Assembly: GCA_903861005.1 (NCBI GenBank)
Contig: CAIOSP010000091.1
Location: forward strand, 34,437 to 78,699
Direction: 5' to 3'
DNA length: 44,263 bases
Source: an uncultured Pseudomonadota bacterium
GTDB taxonomy: Bacteria > Myxococcota_A > UBA796 > GCA-2862545
In this document: piece after piece, positions 32,681 through 41,240 of the stretch
Position numbering within the stretch: the stretch's first letter is position 1
Layout: the number at the start of each line of letters is the position of its first letter
Position numbers and translations under genes: made by a program
Notes under the pieces: model-generated
Seen by the model: only the letters and a program-made list of their open reading frames with translations
The model's database searches: none
What the model was told of the DNA's origin: nothing

Positions 32681-35011
32681 TCACTCGCCGCCGCCGAACC
32701 ACAGGTAGGTGCGGCCGGCTCGTGCCTCGCCGTGTCCGCCGTCCGCCCAGGGGGCGCTGACCACGAGGTCGTCGTAGCCGTCGAGGTCGACGTCGCCCGC
32801 GCCCGTGGCGTCGAAGCCGAGCCCGCCGCCCGCCAGCTTTCCGCGCAGGTGCGCGCCGGGGACCGCGCCCGCGATGTCCTGCGTCGTGAAGACGCCGGGG
32901 CGCACCGGACCATAGAGGATGTAGGCCGCGCCCACCCCTGAGCCTTCCTGTACCGCACCGATCAACAGGTCGCCCGCGCCGTTGCCGTCGAGGTCGCCGA
33001 CGTAGGTGACCGACACCCCGAATGCCCCGTCCGCGTCCACGCCGTCGATCCGGGTGCCCGCGCGCAGGCCGCCGACGTCGTCGAGCGCGCCGCCTGCCGC
33101 GGCCGAGGTTCCCGGCACGATCCACACACGGCCTGCGTCGCCGCCGCACGGGGTCAAACACGCGGCACCCACCACCAGGTCCGCGCGGCCGTCGCCGGTC
33201 ACGTCGGGCACCAGCGCCACCGGGAGCATGTCCGACTCGACGCCGACCGGCAGCGTCCAGGTCAGGTGGGGGAGCGCGCTCGCGCCATCCAGCGACAGGC
33301 TCGCGACCCGCGGAAGGTTGGGGATCACCGCCACCTCGCGCGCGCCCCCGGTGCCCTCCCACGACATCGCCACGTCGTTCGCGTCGTCGCCGAACGCGTC
33401 CTGGCCGATCGACACGTCTCGGAACAGGCGCGTGCCGTCGTGAAAGCCGGCGACCGTCAGGCTGGTGCTGGTGGGGTTGGCGGCGAACGCGCCCGAGTAC
33501 GAGAAGGTCACGTCGGTGCCGGGGCGCGTGCCCGAGGCTTCGACGGCGGCGACGACGAGCGTGCCGTCGCGGAACTGGTCGGCGACGCTGACGCGCACGC
33601 CCAGCGCGTGGTCCTTCACCACGCCGTCGGACCGCAGCGACACCGCCGACAGGTCGTCCGTGCCCGCGCCGATCGGGGCGGGGACCGCGTACAGGCCGCC
33701 GACCAGATCCTGGCTCTTGGTGCGACCGGGCGCGCCGACCACCACGCCCGCGGGCAGGCCGGGCGCGGCCGCCGAGACGGCGACGTCCAGGCCGACGTTC
33801 TCGGCGACCGCGCCAAACAGGAGCGCGTAGAGATCGCTCGCGGGCCGCGACGTGACGCGCATGTCGGGGGCCGACGCGATCGCCACCGCGCCCGACAGCG
33901 TGGCGGACCCACCCAGCTTGCGACCGGGCGAGCCGATCGCGACGTCGGGTGAGCCGTCGTCGGTCAGGTCGACGCCGCCTGCCACGGCAAACCCAAACAG
34001 CCCGTCGGTCCGGTCGCCGATCCAGACGACGTCGGCGTCGTCGACCGAGCGCTCGCCGCCCAGCCCGCAGGTGCGCGGGGTCGGATCGCAGTCCTGGTCG
34101 ACGCCGTCTCCGCAGCGCTCCGCCACGCCGGGGTGCACGTCCGCGTGGGCGTCGTCGCAGTCCACGCCGCCCGCCAGATCGGCCGCGTAGCCGTCGTGGT
34201 CGACGTCGGTCAGGTCGACGCCGTCGCAGTCGTCGTCCACGCCGTCGTAGGGGACCTCGGGCGCGCCGGGCCAGGTGGTGGCGCGTGCGTCGTCGCAGTC
34301 GTCGGCGATGGACACCGTGCCCGCGGGCGCCGCGCAAGCCCAGGTGGGCGCGCTCAGGTCGCCGTGGCCGTCATCGTCGGCGTCGGCGAACCACATCCGC
34401 GGGAGCAGCGCGGAGGTGTCGTCGCAGTCATCCGGGTGCAGCGCCGCGCCCCCGCAGTCGAGCAAGGCGGGGATGAGCACGTCGGGGTCGCCCAGACCGT
34501 CCTGGTCGGCGTCGGCGTAGCAGGACTCGAACCCGTCGCAGGACGCGTCGACGCCGTCGGCCGCGGCTTCGGGCGCGCCCGGCCACACGTCGGCGCGGGC
34601 GTCATCGCAGTCGTCGTCGCGGTCGGACCAGCCGGCGCCGGGGGCGCAGGCGGAGGCGGTGAGGGAGGGCGTGCCGAAGCCGTCGCCATCCTGGTCGATG
34701 AACCACTCGGCGACCTCGTGCACGGCGGCGTCGCTGTCGTCACAATCGGCGCTGTCGATCGCGGTGTGTGCCGCCGTGCCGCAGCGCGCGATCAGGCTCA
34801 CGGCCACCGTGAGCGCGCCGCCAAAGCCGTCGCCGTCCGCGTCCAGCGGGCAGAGATCGGCGCCGTCGCAGTCCTGGTCGACGCCGTCGCCGATCACCTC
34901 AGACTTGGGTTCGCAGGGGACGGTGTCGTCCGCGCGGCCCTGCCAGGGCGTGGGTGACGCGGTGGATCCGCAAGCCTGGAGCAGGACGAGGAAGAGCAGG
35001 GATGAGCGCAT
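32681..35011 (-). CDS. Large surface lipoprotein with MopE-type and FG-GAP repeats
   Basis: 776 residues. Lipobox LVLLQAC is followed by about six Asp-rich metal-binding repeats (DADGDGFGG...DCDD...VHPG, DGVDQDCDG), the MopE motif. After about residue 330 come FG-GAP/integrin-type propeller units (VDLTDDGSPDVAIGSPG, VPDVTGDGRADLVVGA, DVDLDGYDDLVVSAP). Likely Ca2+-stabilised and surface exposed, an adhesin or binding protein; this domain combination is common in myxobacteria. ATG 35011 has an AAGGAGG site. The DNA repeats here are due to protein repeats. Confidence 0.88.
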   Translation of the reverse strand: MRSSLLFLVLLQACGSTASPTPWQGRADDTVPCEPKSEVIGDGVDQDCDGADLCPLDADGDGFGGALTVAVSLIARCGTAAHTAIDSADCDDSDAAVHEVAEWFIDQDGDGFGTPSLTASACAPGAGWSDRDDDCDDARADVWPGAPEAAADGVDASCDGFESCYADADQDGLGDPDVLIPALLDCGGAALHPDDCDDTSALLPRMWFADADDDGHGDLSAPTWACAAPAGTVSIADDCDDARATTWPGAPEVPYDGVDDDCDGVDLTDVDHDGYAADLAGGVDCDDAHADVHPGVAERCGDGVDQDCDPTPRTCGLGGERSVDDADVVWIGDRTDGLFGFAVAGGVDLTDDGSPDVAIGSPGRKLGGSATLSGAVAIASAPDMRVTSRPASDLYALLFGAVAENVGLDVAVSAAAPGLPAGVVVGAPGRTKSQDLVGGLYAVPAPIGAGTDDLSAVSLRSDGVVKDHALGVRVSVADQFRDGTLVVAAVEASGTRPGTDVTFSYSGAFAANPTSTSLTVAGFHDGTRLFRDVSIGQDAFGDDANDVAMSWEGTGGAREVAVIPNLPRVASLSLDGASALPHLTWTLPVGVESDMLPVALVPDVTGDGRADLVVGAACLTPCGGDAGRVWIVPGTSAAAGGALDDVGGLRAGTRIDGVDADGAFGVSVTYVGDLDGNGAGDLLIGAVQEGSGVGAAYILYGPVRPGVFTTQDIAGAVPGAHLRGKLAGGGLGFDATGAGDVDLDGYDDLVVSAPWADGGHGEARAGRTYLWFGGGE

Positions 35012-35208
35012 GAGACCTCCTTCGCGCCCCCAAGAGGTCGCCAGGAACGCGCTTCTCGACGAGGAAATCTGGAGGCCTTGGTCCACATCCGTGGCGTGCG
35101 GTGTCCTTGTCGTCTTGAGTTTCATACGGGCTGGAACGGAGGCGGGAGAACGATTCCAGGCTTGCTCCGGCCGCCCCACCATGCGACCTTGGAGCGGAGG
35201 ATACACGC

Positions 35209-37374
35209 GTGGCGGAAGCGGGGCAGACCGTCGGCAATTGGCGTCTCGTCCGTCCGCTCGGCAGCGGCGCGACGGCGGGCGTCTGGCTGGGCCACCGCGA
35301 GGACGACGCCTCGGACGTGGTCGCGGTCAAGATCATCCGCCCGCACAGCTTCGAGAACGCCCGGGCCCGCTACGAGCGCGAGACCAAGGTCCTGCGCACG
35401 CTGAACCACCCGAACATCGTGGGCTTCCGCGACTCGGGCGACCTTGACTCCGAGCGCGCGTTCTTCCTGGTCATGGACATGGTCGAGGGCGAGGAGCTCG
35501 TCCACACCATCCGCCGCGGCTCCATGCCGCCCGATCAGGCCCGCGCGCTGTTCCGTGGCCTGGCCGAAGGGCTCGATCACGCGCACCAGCGGGGCATCTT
35601 CCACCGCGACCTCAAGCCCGAGAACGTGATGGTCCGGCCTGACGGGTCCGGCTGCCTGATCGACTTCGGCATCGCGTTCGAGGAGGGTGGGGCCAACCTG
35701 ACCCGCGAGGGCATGCTCCCGGGAACCGTCGGCTACTTCCCGCCCGAGGTGTTCGAGCGCGGCGCGCGTCCGGACCCTCGCCTGGGCGACATCTACGCGC
35801 TGGGTCTGATGCTCTTCGAGACCGTGGAGGGCACGCCCGCCTACCCGCTCGACGCGGACCTCTCGACCAACCAGCAGGTGCTGCGGATTCTGGCCGACAA
35901 GATGGACCGGCGCGTCGTCGAGCCGACCGTGCCGCTGCCCAAGGATCTGGCGGAGATCATCAAGGCCGCGACGAACCCAGATCCCGCCAAGCGCATTCGG
36001 ACCGCCGCGGACTTGGTCGCGCGCCTGGGTGGGCAGAAGGTCGCTGCCTCCCGCGCGTCGTCTGCGGGCGCCACGCTGTGGGTCGAAGCGGACGACGAAC
36101 CGGTCCCTACGAGCGCCGCCCCGCCGACGCCCCCGTCCGCGCAGCCTTCCGCGAGCCTCAGGCCGGAGTCGGGCATCGCCGCCATGGACGCCTCGGCCGC
36201 GCCGCCCGCGTCTCCGCCTCCCGTGATCGTGAAGGTTGTCCGCCCGCCCGCGGCGCCGCCCGCGCCTGCGCCGGCGCCCGCCGCCGAGTCCCCGCGCTGG
36301 GTCCCGCTCGCGCTCGGCGCCGCCGGCGTGATGATCCTGCTCTCGCTGGGCATCGTGTTCGCCGTGTACCGGATGTCGGCGACGCCCGGCACGCCCGCGG
36401 CGGCCACGCTCCAGGTGCTCCCGGCGGGTGACGTCGCGCGTGTGCGCGTGGATGGGGTCGAGGCCACGCACGGCCCGGACGGCTGGACGGCGTCAGGCCT
36501 CGCGGCGGGTCCGCACACCGTCACGTTGGCCGCCGGGTCGGGCTGCGGCGCCGACGGCGAGATCGCGTGCGGAGGCTGCTGTGTGTGCGCCACTCAGCCG
36601 GTGACCCTGGCCGAGGGCGAGACGCAGAAGCTCGCGATCTCGACGCCTGCGCCTGTCAGCACCCGCGCGGTGGTGGTCAAGCTCTCGGGCGACCTAGCCG
36701 GCCGCGCCGCGCACGTCCGCGTGGGCGCCGTCGACGCGACGGCGGACGGCGGGGACTTCAAGGCGACCGCGCCGCTCGCCGCGGCGGTGCCGGTGCGCGT
36801 CGACGTCGGGACCTGCGCGGACGCCGACGCGGATTGCGCCGAGGGCGCCGAGTGCCCTGCAGGCTGCTGGTCTTCCGTCAGCAAGGTCGACCTAGTGTGC
36901 GGTGCTGATCCGCTGGTCGTCCCGGTCATGCTGCCGAACGCGACGCCCGAAGCCGCTCCGGCCGAGGCGCCCTCGCGCACGGCCGCGCCGTCCAGGCCTT
37001 CGCGCACGCGGTCGAACGCCAAGCCTCCGCCGACCTCGGCGGAGCCCGCGGCCCAAGCGCTGGTCGTCGGCACTCAGGTGCAGTCCTCCAGCGGCGTGGA
37101 CGAGGGCAAGCTCGCGGCCGCGATGCGCGCGATGGCGCCGTCGCTTCAGTACTGCTGGCACCAGCTGCCGCCGCCCTACGCGTCGCTTCCCACGGCGTCC
37201 GTGGAGTTCAAGGTCAAGCGCGGCGCAGTCGACTCGTCGTCCCCCACGCTGACGGCGCGCACCGGCAACGCGACCGTGGACCAGTGCATCCTCACCAAGG
37301 TGAAGGTCGCGCTGCTGGGGAACGACGCGGGCTCGGGCAAGGCCAAGGTCGCGATCAGCTTCACCGTGAAGTGA
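35209..37374 (+). CDS. Transmembrane Ser/Thr protein kinase with extracytoplasmic domain
   Basis: 721 residues. Kinase domain about 8-275 with the glycine-rich loop GSGATAGVWLG, K41, HRDLKPEN (D134) and DFG (D152). A Pro-rich linker leads to one membrane helix at about 364-388. The outer part has two similar segments, each a beta region followed by a Cys cluster (GCGADGEIACGGCCVC and CADADADCAEGAECPAGCW), then SSGVDEGKLAAAMRAMAPSL and a domain ending VKVALLGNDAGSGKAKVAISF, resembling the AgmX/PglI C-terminal domain. Start is GTG 35209, with GGAGG eight bases upstream. A signalling receptor; its ligand is unknown. Followed seven bases later by a MYXO-CTERM gene. Confidence 0.9.
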   Translation: MAEAGQTVGNWRLVRPLGSGATAGVWLGHREDDASDVVAVKIIRPHSFENARARYERETKVLRTLNHPNIVGFRDSGDLDSERAFFLVMDMVEGEELVHTIRRGSMPPDQARALFRGLAEGLDHAHQRGIFHRDLKPENVMVRPDGSGCLIDFGIAFEEGGANLTREGMLPGTVGYFPPEVFERGARPDPRLGDIYALGLMLFETVEGTPAYPLDADLSTNQQVLRILADKMDRRVVEPTVPLPKDLAEIIKAATNPDPAKRIRTAADLVARLGGQKVAASRASSAGATLWVEADDEPVPTSAAPPTPPSAQPSASLRPESGIAAMDASAAPPASPPPVIVKVVRPPAAPPAPAPAPAAESPRWVPLALGAAGVMILLSLGIVFAVYRMSATPGTPAAATLQVLPAGDVARVRVDGVEATHGPDGWTASGLAAGPHTVTLAAGSGCGADGEIACGGCCVCATQPVTLAEGETQKLAISTPAPVSTRAVVVKLSGDLAGRAAHVRVGAVDATADGGDFKATAPLAAAVPVRVDVGTCADADADCAEGAECPAGCWSSVSKVDLVCGADPLVVPVMLPNATPEAAPAEAPSRTAAPSRPSRTRSNAKPPPTSAEPAAQALVVGTQVQSSSGVDEGKLAAAMRAMAPSLQYCWHQLPPPYASLPTASVEFKVKRGAVDSSSPTLTARTGNATVDQCILTKVKVALLGNDAGSGKAKVAISFTVK

Positions 37375-37381
37375 GGCGGGC

Positions 37382-38599
37382 ATGATCCTCGCGTGGCTGG
37401 CGCTGATGGTTGTGGCGCACGGGCACGGCGCGGCGCCCGCCGTGCTCGACGTGCTCGCGTGGAGCGACGCCGACGACGGCTGCGAGGCGACGCCCGACGG
37501 GCTGGTCCCCGCGGTGGTCCGCACCAACATTGGCCTCGCCGCGTGGGGCGCGGACGTCGAGCCCTTCGCCTACGTGTGCCCGTCGCGCTGGACGGGGACC
37601 GAGGGCGCGCTCGCCGCTGCCAGCGCGAATGGCCGCCAACTCGTGGTCGCGCGGGACGGCGTGATCGCCTGGTCGGCCGACGCCGGCTGTACGTTTCAGG
37701 TGACCGCGTCCGACCCGGGCGACTCGGTGGTCGCCGTCGCGCGGGCAGGGGACGGCTTCCTGGTCGCGGTGCGGCGCTTCGACGGCCAGCCGGGCGGCTT
37801 GATCGGCGTGCGCGACGGCGTGGTGCGGGACGTGGCGCGTTGGTCGGACGCGTCGCCCGACGGCGTGGTCGTGAACGGCGCGGACGTGTGGGTCGCGGGC
37901 GCGACGCCCAGCCCGTGGGCCGCGCGCGTCGACGGCGACCAGCGGGTGGACGCCGTGTCGCTCCCGGCGTTGGAGGAGTTGGATCGACTGACCCCGCGGG
38001 TGGTCGACAGCACGCTCTGGCTGACGGCGGGCGCGGGCGCGTCGCGCTGGCTCTGGCGCGTGCAGGACGGCGTCGCGTCCCCCGCCGTGGGCCCAGCCGA
38101 CGTGCTCTTGGGGCCCGCCAAGGTTGGTGACGCCTGGTGGGCCTCGCTGGACGGCGAGGCGTGGAGCTCCCCGGACGGCCTGACCTGGACCGACAGCGCG
38201 CGCGCCGTCGGGTGGACCTGCCTCGGCAGCCTGGAAGGTCGGCCATTCGCGTGTACCTTTACCAGCGTGGACGTCCTGTCTCCGGGTGATGGGCAGCCGA
38301 CTCAGACGCGGGTGTTCTCCCTCACCCAGATCGACGCGCCGGACCTGTCCCGGTGCGCCGCGACGGATGGCGCCTGCGAGCTGGACTGGTACCACTTCGG
38401 CGGCGAGTCAGGCTGGATCGGCACGCACGGCGGCACCTGCCCGATCGACGCGCGCCAGCCGGTGGACGACACCGATGAGCCCGGCGGCGGCCCGGGGCCC
38501 GCCTGCGCCTGCGACTCGGCGCGACCGAGCGGTCGGCTGTTCGGGCTCCTCGGGCTGGCCTGGGCCGCCCGTCGCCGTCGGCGCTCTAGCGCCCGTTGA
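37382..38599 (+). CDS. Secreted MYXO-CTERM-like protein, paralogue 2
   Basis: 405-residue exported protein, paralogous to the one at 28873: VLDVLAWSDADDGCEATPDG, then VVRTNIGLAAWG, LGPAKVGDAWWASLDG, WTCLG and the tail ACACDSARPSG, a hydrophobic stretch and RRRRRSSAR. A VDDTDEP segment precedes the tail. It follows the kinase gene closely, so it is probably its operon partner. The 3' end overlaps the convergent DUF4097 gene by 14 bases. No enzymatic motif seen. Confidence 0.8.
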   Translation: MILAWLALMVVAHGHGAAPAVLDVLAWSDADDGCEATPDGLVPAVVRTNIGLAAWGADVEPFAYVCPSRWTGTEGALAAASANGRQLVVARDGVIAWSADAGCTFQVTASDPGDSVVAVARAGDGFLVAVRRFDGQPGGLIGVRDGVVRDVARWSDASPDGVVVNGADVWVAGATPSPWAARVDGDQRVDAVSLPALEELDRLTPRVVDSTLWLTAGAGASRWLWRVQDGVASPAVGPADVLLGPAKVGDAWWASLDGEAWSSPDGLTWTDSARAVGWTCLGSLEGRPFACTFTSVDVLSPGDGQPTQTRVFSLTQIDAPDLSRCAATDGACELDWYHFGGESGWIGTHGGTCPIDARQPVDDTDEPGGGPGPACACDSARPSGRLFGLLGLAWAARRRRRSSAR

Positions 38600-39353
38600 C
38601 CACGATGTTTCCGCGCGTGCTGTGCGCGACGATCACGCTGCCCGCGTCGGGCGTGTTGGTCAGGCCGTCGATGGTGACGGTGCCACGGCGGCTGACGGCG
38701 TCGATGTCGTAGTCTCCGTTGGGCAGCGCGATCAGGATGTCCGACACGTCCGTCGTCACGTCGACCAAGTCGGGGATGGTGGTGAACGACAGGTCGACAT
38801 CACCCTTCTGGGCGCTGACCGACGCGGTAGGGGCGCTCAGCACCTGACCCTTCACGGCGCCGTGATCGCTGGCCACGTCGAACCGACCGGTGACCCCGTC
38901 CAGGGTCAGGTCCACGTCGATCAGGTTGAGGCGCGCGTCGCCCGACACGTCGATCAGTGAGAGCGTGCCGTTCTCCGCGACCACGTCGACGTCGCCGGCG
39001 ATGTCGTGGACCTCCACGTCGCCGTCGACCTTCTCGATGTCGACCGCGGTGGTGTCGGGGACGGTGAGCTCGAGGTCCACGCTGCAGGCCTTGGCCTTGA
39101 GCGGGCACTCCGACGACACGATCAGCGTCTCGCCGGCCAGGCGGCTGCTGATCTCGGGCTGCACGTCGCCACGCCAGGACAGGACCGCGTTGACGACGCC
39201 GGACGCGCCCTTCTTCACGGTGAGCGACCCGGCGATCGCGCGGACATCGACCCGCGTGAACGTGCCCGCGTCGTACTTGAACACCTTCTCGGTGGAGTCG
39301 GTGGCTTGGCATGCGGCGGAGGCGAGGAGCGAGGCGAGGAGGAGGCGGTTCAA
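38586..39353 (-). CDS. DUF4097-like beta-helix lipoprotein
   Basis: 255 residues: signal MNRLLLASLLASAAC, then short repeats such as VDVRAIAGSLTVKKG, VDIEKVDGDVEVHDIAGDVDVVAENG and LNLIDVDLTLDGVTGRFDVAS, the right-handed beta-solenoid pattern of DUF4097 adhesin-like proteins. TTG at 39353 is preferred: GGAG lies at a good distance and it starts the signal peptide. It follows the SDR gene by 23 bases. Function unknown. Confidence 0.8.
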   Translation of the reverse strand: MNRLLLASLLASAACQATDSTEKVFKYDAGTFTRVDVRAIAGSLTVKKGASGVVNAVLSWRGDVQPEISSRLAGETLIVSSECPLKAKACSVDLELTVPDTTAVDIEKVDGDVEVHDIAGDVDVVAENGTLSLIDVSGDARLNLIDVDLTLDGVTGRFDVASDHGAVKGQVLSAPTASVSAQKGDVDLSFTTIPDLVDVTTDVSDILIALPNGDYDIDAVSRRGTVTIDGLTNTPDAGSVIVAHSTRGNIVVNGR

Positions 39354-39376
39354 GGTGGGCTCCAGGGCAGCGAGGA

Positions 39377-40141
39377 TCAACGGATGGACCAGCCGCCGTC
39401 GACGGTCAGCGTGTGACCCGCGACGTAGGTGCTCTCGTCCGACGCCAGGAAGACCGCGGCGCCCGCGATGTCCGAGGGCTGGCCGATGCGGCCCGAGGCC
39501 GTGCGCTGGACGAAGCCGGCGAGGATCTCCGGGGACTCCGTGAGGGCTGAGGCGAACTTGGTCTCGACCAAGCCCGGAGCGATCACGTTCACACGGATGC
39601 CCGCCCCGCCAAGCTCAACCGCCAGCGTGCGGGTCATGGAGATCAACGCGGCCTTGGTCATGCCGTACACGCCCTGCCAGGGCGCGGCGGCGATGCCCAT
39701 GATGCTCGACACATTGACGATCGAACCGGTCTTTCCGCTGTCGAGCAGGCCTTGGGCCACCGCCCGGGTCAGCGCGAACGGCCCCGCGACGTTCACCTCG
39801 AACGTCTTGTTCCACGCGGGCCAGTCAACGGTGATCATAGGCCCGAAGTGAGGGTTCGACGCGGCGTTGTTGACCAGCACGTCGATCTGGCCGTGCTCGG
39901 CGACTAGGCGCTCGACCACCCCAGGGATGCTCGCGATGTCGCCCACGTGCAAGGGCACGCCGTGGACATCGCCCCCCGTCGCCTCGCGGATGCGCGCGAC
40001 CGCGGCCGCCACGTTGTCGGCCTTGCGCGACGCCACGATCACCTTGGCGCCCTCCTGCGCGAACGCGGTGGCGATGGCCTCGCCGATTCCGCGCGTCCCA
40101 CCGGTCACCAACGCAATCTTGCCGTTCAGACGATCCGCCAT
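39377..40141 (-). CDS. Short-chain dehydrogenase/reductase (SDR)
   Basis: 254-residue classical SDR: TGGTRGIG nucleotide site, NNAA, and the Ser-Tyr-Lys set in VSSIMG...YGMTK. IRVNVIAPGLVETKFA and YVAGHTLTVDGGW are typical of FabG-like enzymes. NAD(P)H-dependent oxidoreduction of a hydroxyl or keto group; substrate unknown. ATG 40141 with GGAGG eight bases upstream. Confidence 0.95.
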   Translation of the reverse strand: MADRLNGKIALVTGGTRGIGEAIATAFAQEGAKVIVASRKADNVAAAVARIREATGGDVHGVPLHVGDIASIPGVVERLVAEHGQIDVLVNNAASNPHFGPMITVDWPAWNKTFEVNVAGPFALTRAVAQGLLDSGKTGSIVNVSSIMGIAAAPWQGVYGMTKAALISMTRTLAVELGGAGIRVNVIAPGLVETKFASALTESPEILAGFVQRTASGRIGQPSDIAGAAVFLASDESTYVAGHTLTVDGGWSIR

Positions 40142-40198
40142 GCTCCCTCCGGTCCCGATGGTTAACGCGGCGTGTACCCTTGTTGTTTGGAGCTGGGC

Positions 40199-41143
40199 AT
40201 GCTGGTCGGACGAATCGTGGCGGACCTCCCGAGCGCAGAGCAGCCTGGCGCCGCACACGGCGACGACGCCTTCGCGCCCACCCACGACCGGCTGTCGTAT
40301 GGCACGTCGACGGTGCTCAAGCTCATCCAAGACGCGCTCGTCGCGGCCGACCTGCGTGACCTGGCATCGCTGTCGATCGACGGCCGCGACGTGTACCGGG
40401 ACGTCGGGTTCGCCTCGAACGACGAGATCGACGAGCTGCTCGAGCGCGCCGCCGAGCTGGGCCTTCTGGTGAGCTCCTTCCGCGAGATCGGCCTGGTGAT
40501 CTACGGAGAGGACGAGTCCGCCCGGCACGTGATCGACCTGCGCGTCCGCAGCCAGGTCCCGGCCGGTGAGCCGGAGCTGGTCGCCCGTATCTCCACGCGG
40601 TCCAAGCGCCTTGAGGTCCGCTCCGGCGAGTCCGCAAAGGACTACATCAGGCGCTTGGAGGCTATGTTTCGCGACCTCGAGTCGCTCGCTCGGCTTCGCG
40701 CAGAGGCCACCGTCGTCCACGAGCGAGTCGCCGCCGCCATGCGCGCCAAGCTGGAGGGCGCGACCGTCGCCACCTCCGAGGTCCGCATGGCGATCGTGCG
40801 CCCGACCCGTGAGGACCTCGACCACATCGGCGGTGCGGGCTTCGGCCCGCTCGCCAGCCCGCCTCGCTATGCGTTGGCGGAGACCCCGCGCGAGCCTCGC
40901 TGGAACGATCCTGCGGTGTCCGTGATCGAGGACGACTACGTCGTGCTCCGCAACCTCGTCGCCTTCGACGAGTTGTTGGCGGGGGCCGCGCTCCGTCAGC
41001 CGTGGGTCAGCGTGACCGACACCTCCGGCAAGCTCCTGTTCGCGGGCACGGCGGCGCGCAATTTTGAAGACACGCCTTGGCGTCGGCACTTCACGCGGGA
41101 GTGGTCGGGCGAGGGCGTTGTCGTAAGGTGGAACGCGCCGTGA
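40199..41143 (+). CDS. Conserved-looking protein of unknown function
   Basis: 314 residues, no signal or membrane helix. A helical N-terminal part (STVLKLIQDALVAADLRDLASL) and LRLEVRSGESAKDYIRRLEAMF precede a coiled-coil-like stretch (RAEATVVHERVAAAMRAKLEGA) and a beta-rich end. It is divergent from the SDR gene. ATG 40199 with GGAG seven bases upstream. No family recognised. Confidence 0.7.
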   Translation: MLVGRIVADLPSAEQPGAAHGDDAFAPTHDRLSYGTSTVLKLIQDALVAADLRDLASLSIDGRDVYRDVGFASNDEIDELLERAAELGLLVSSFREIGLVIYGEDESARHVIDLRVRSQVPAGEPELVARISTRSKRLEVRSGESAKDYIRRLEAMFRDLESLARLRAEATVVHERVAAAMRAKLEGATVATSEVRMAIVRPTREDLDHIGGAGFGPLASPPRYALAETPREPRWNDPAVSVIEDDYVVLRNLVAFDELLAGAALRQPWVSVTDTSGKLLFAGTAARNFEDTPWRRHFTREWSGEGVVVRWNAP

Positions 41144-41240
41144 AGGGCGTGTCGGATCGTGGTGGGATCGCGCTCGCTCGGGTAGACGTCGGAATCTCTT
41201 AAGGCTGCTGCCGGCGGCCCCCGACCCATGGAGTCACCCG

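Noticed and set aside
32681-35011. CRISPR-like or tandem DNA repeat
   Set aside because: The repeated GTCGTCGCAGTC blocks encode Asp-rich MopE repeats in one long frame; spacing is irregular and there are no spacers.
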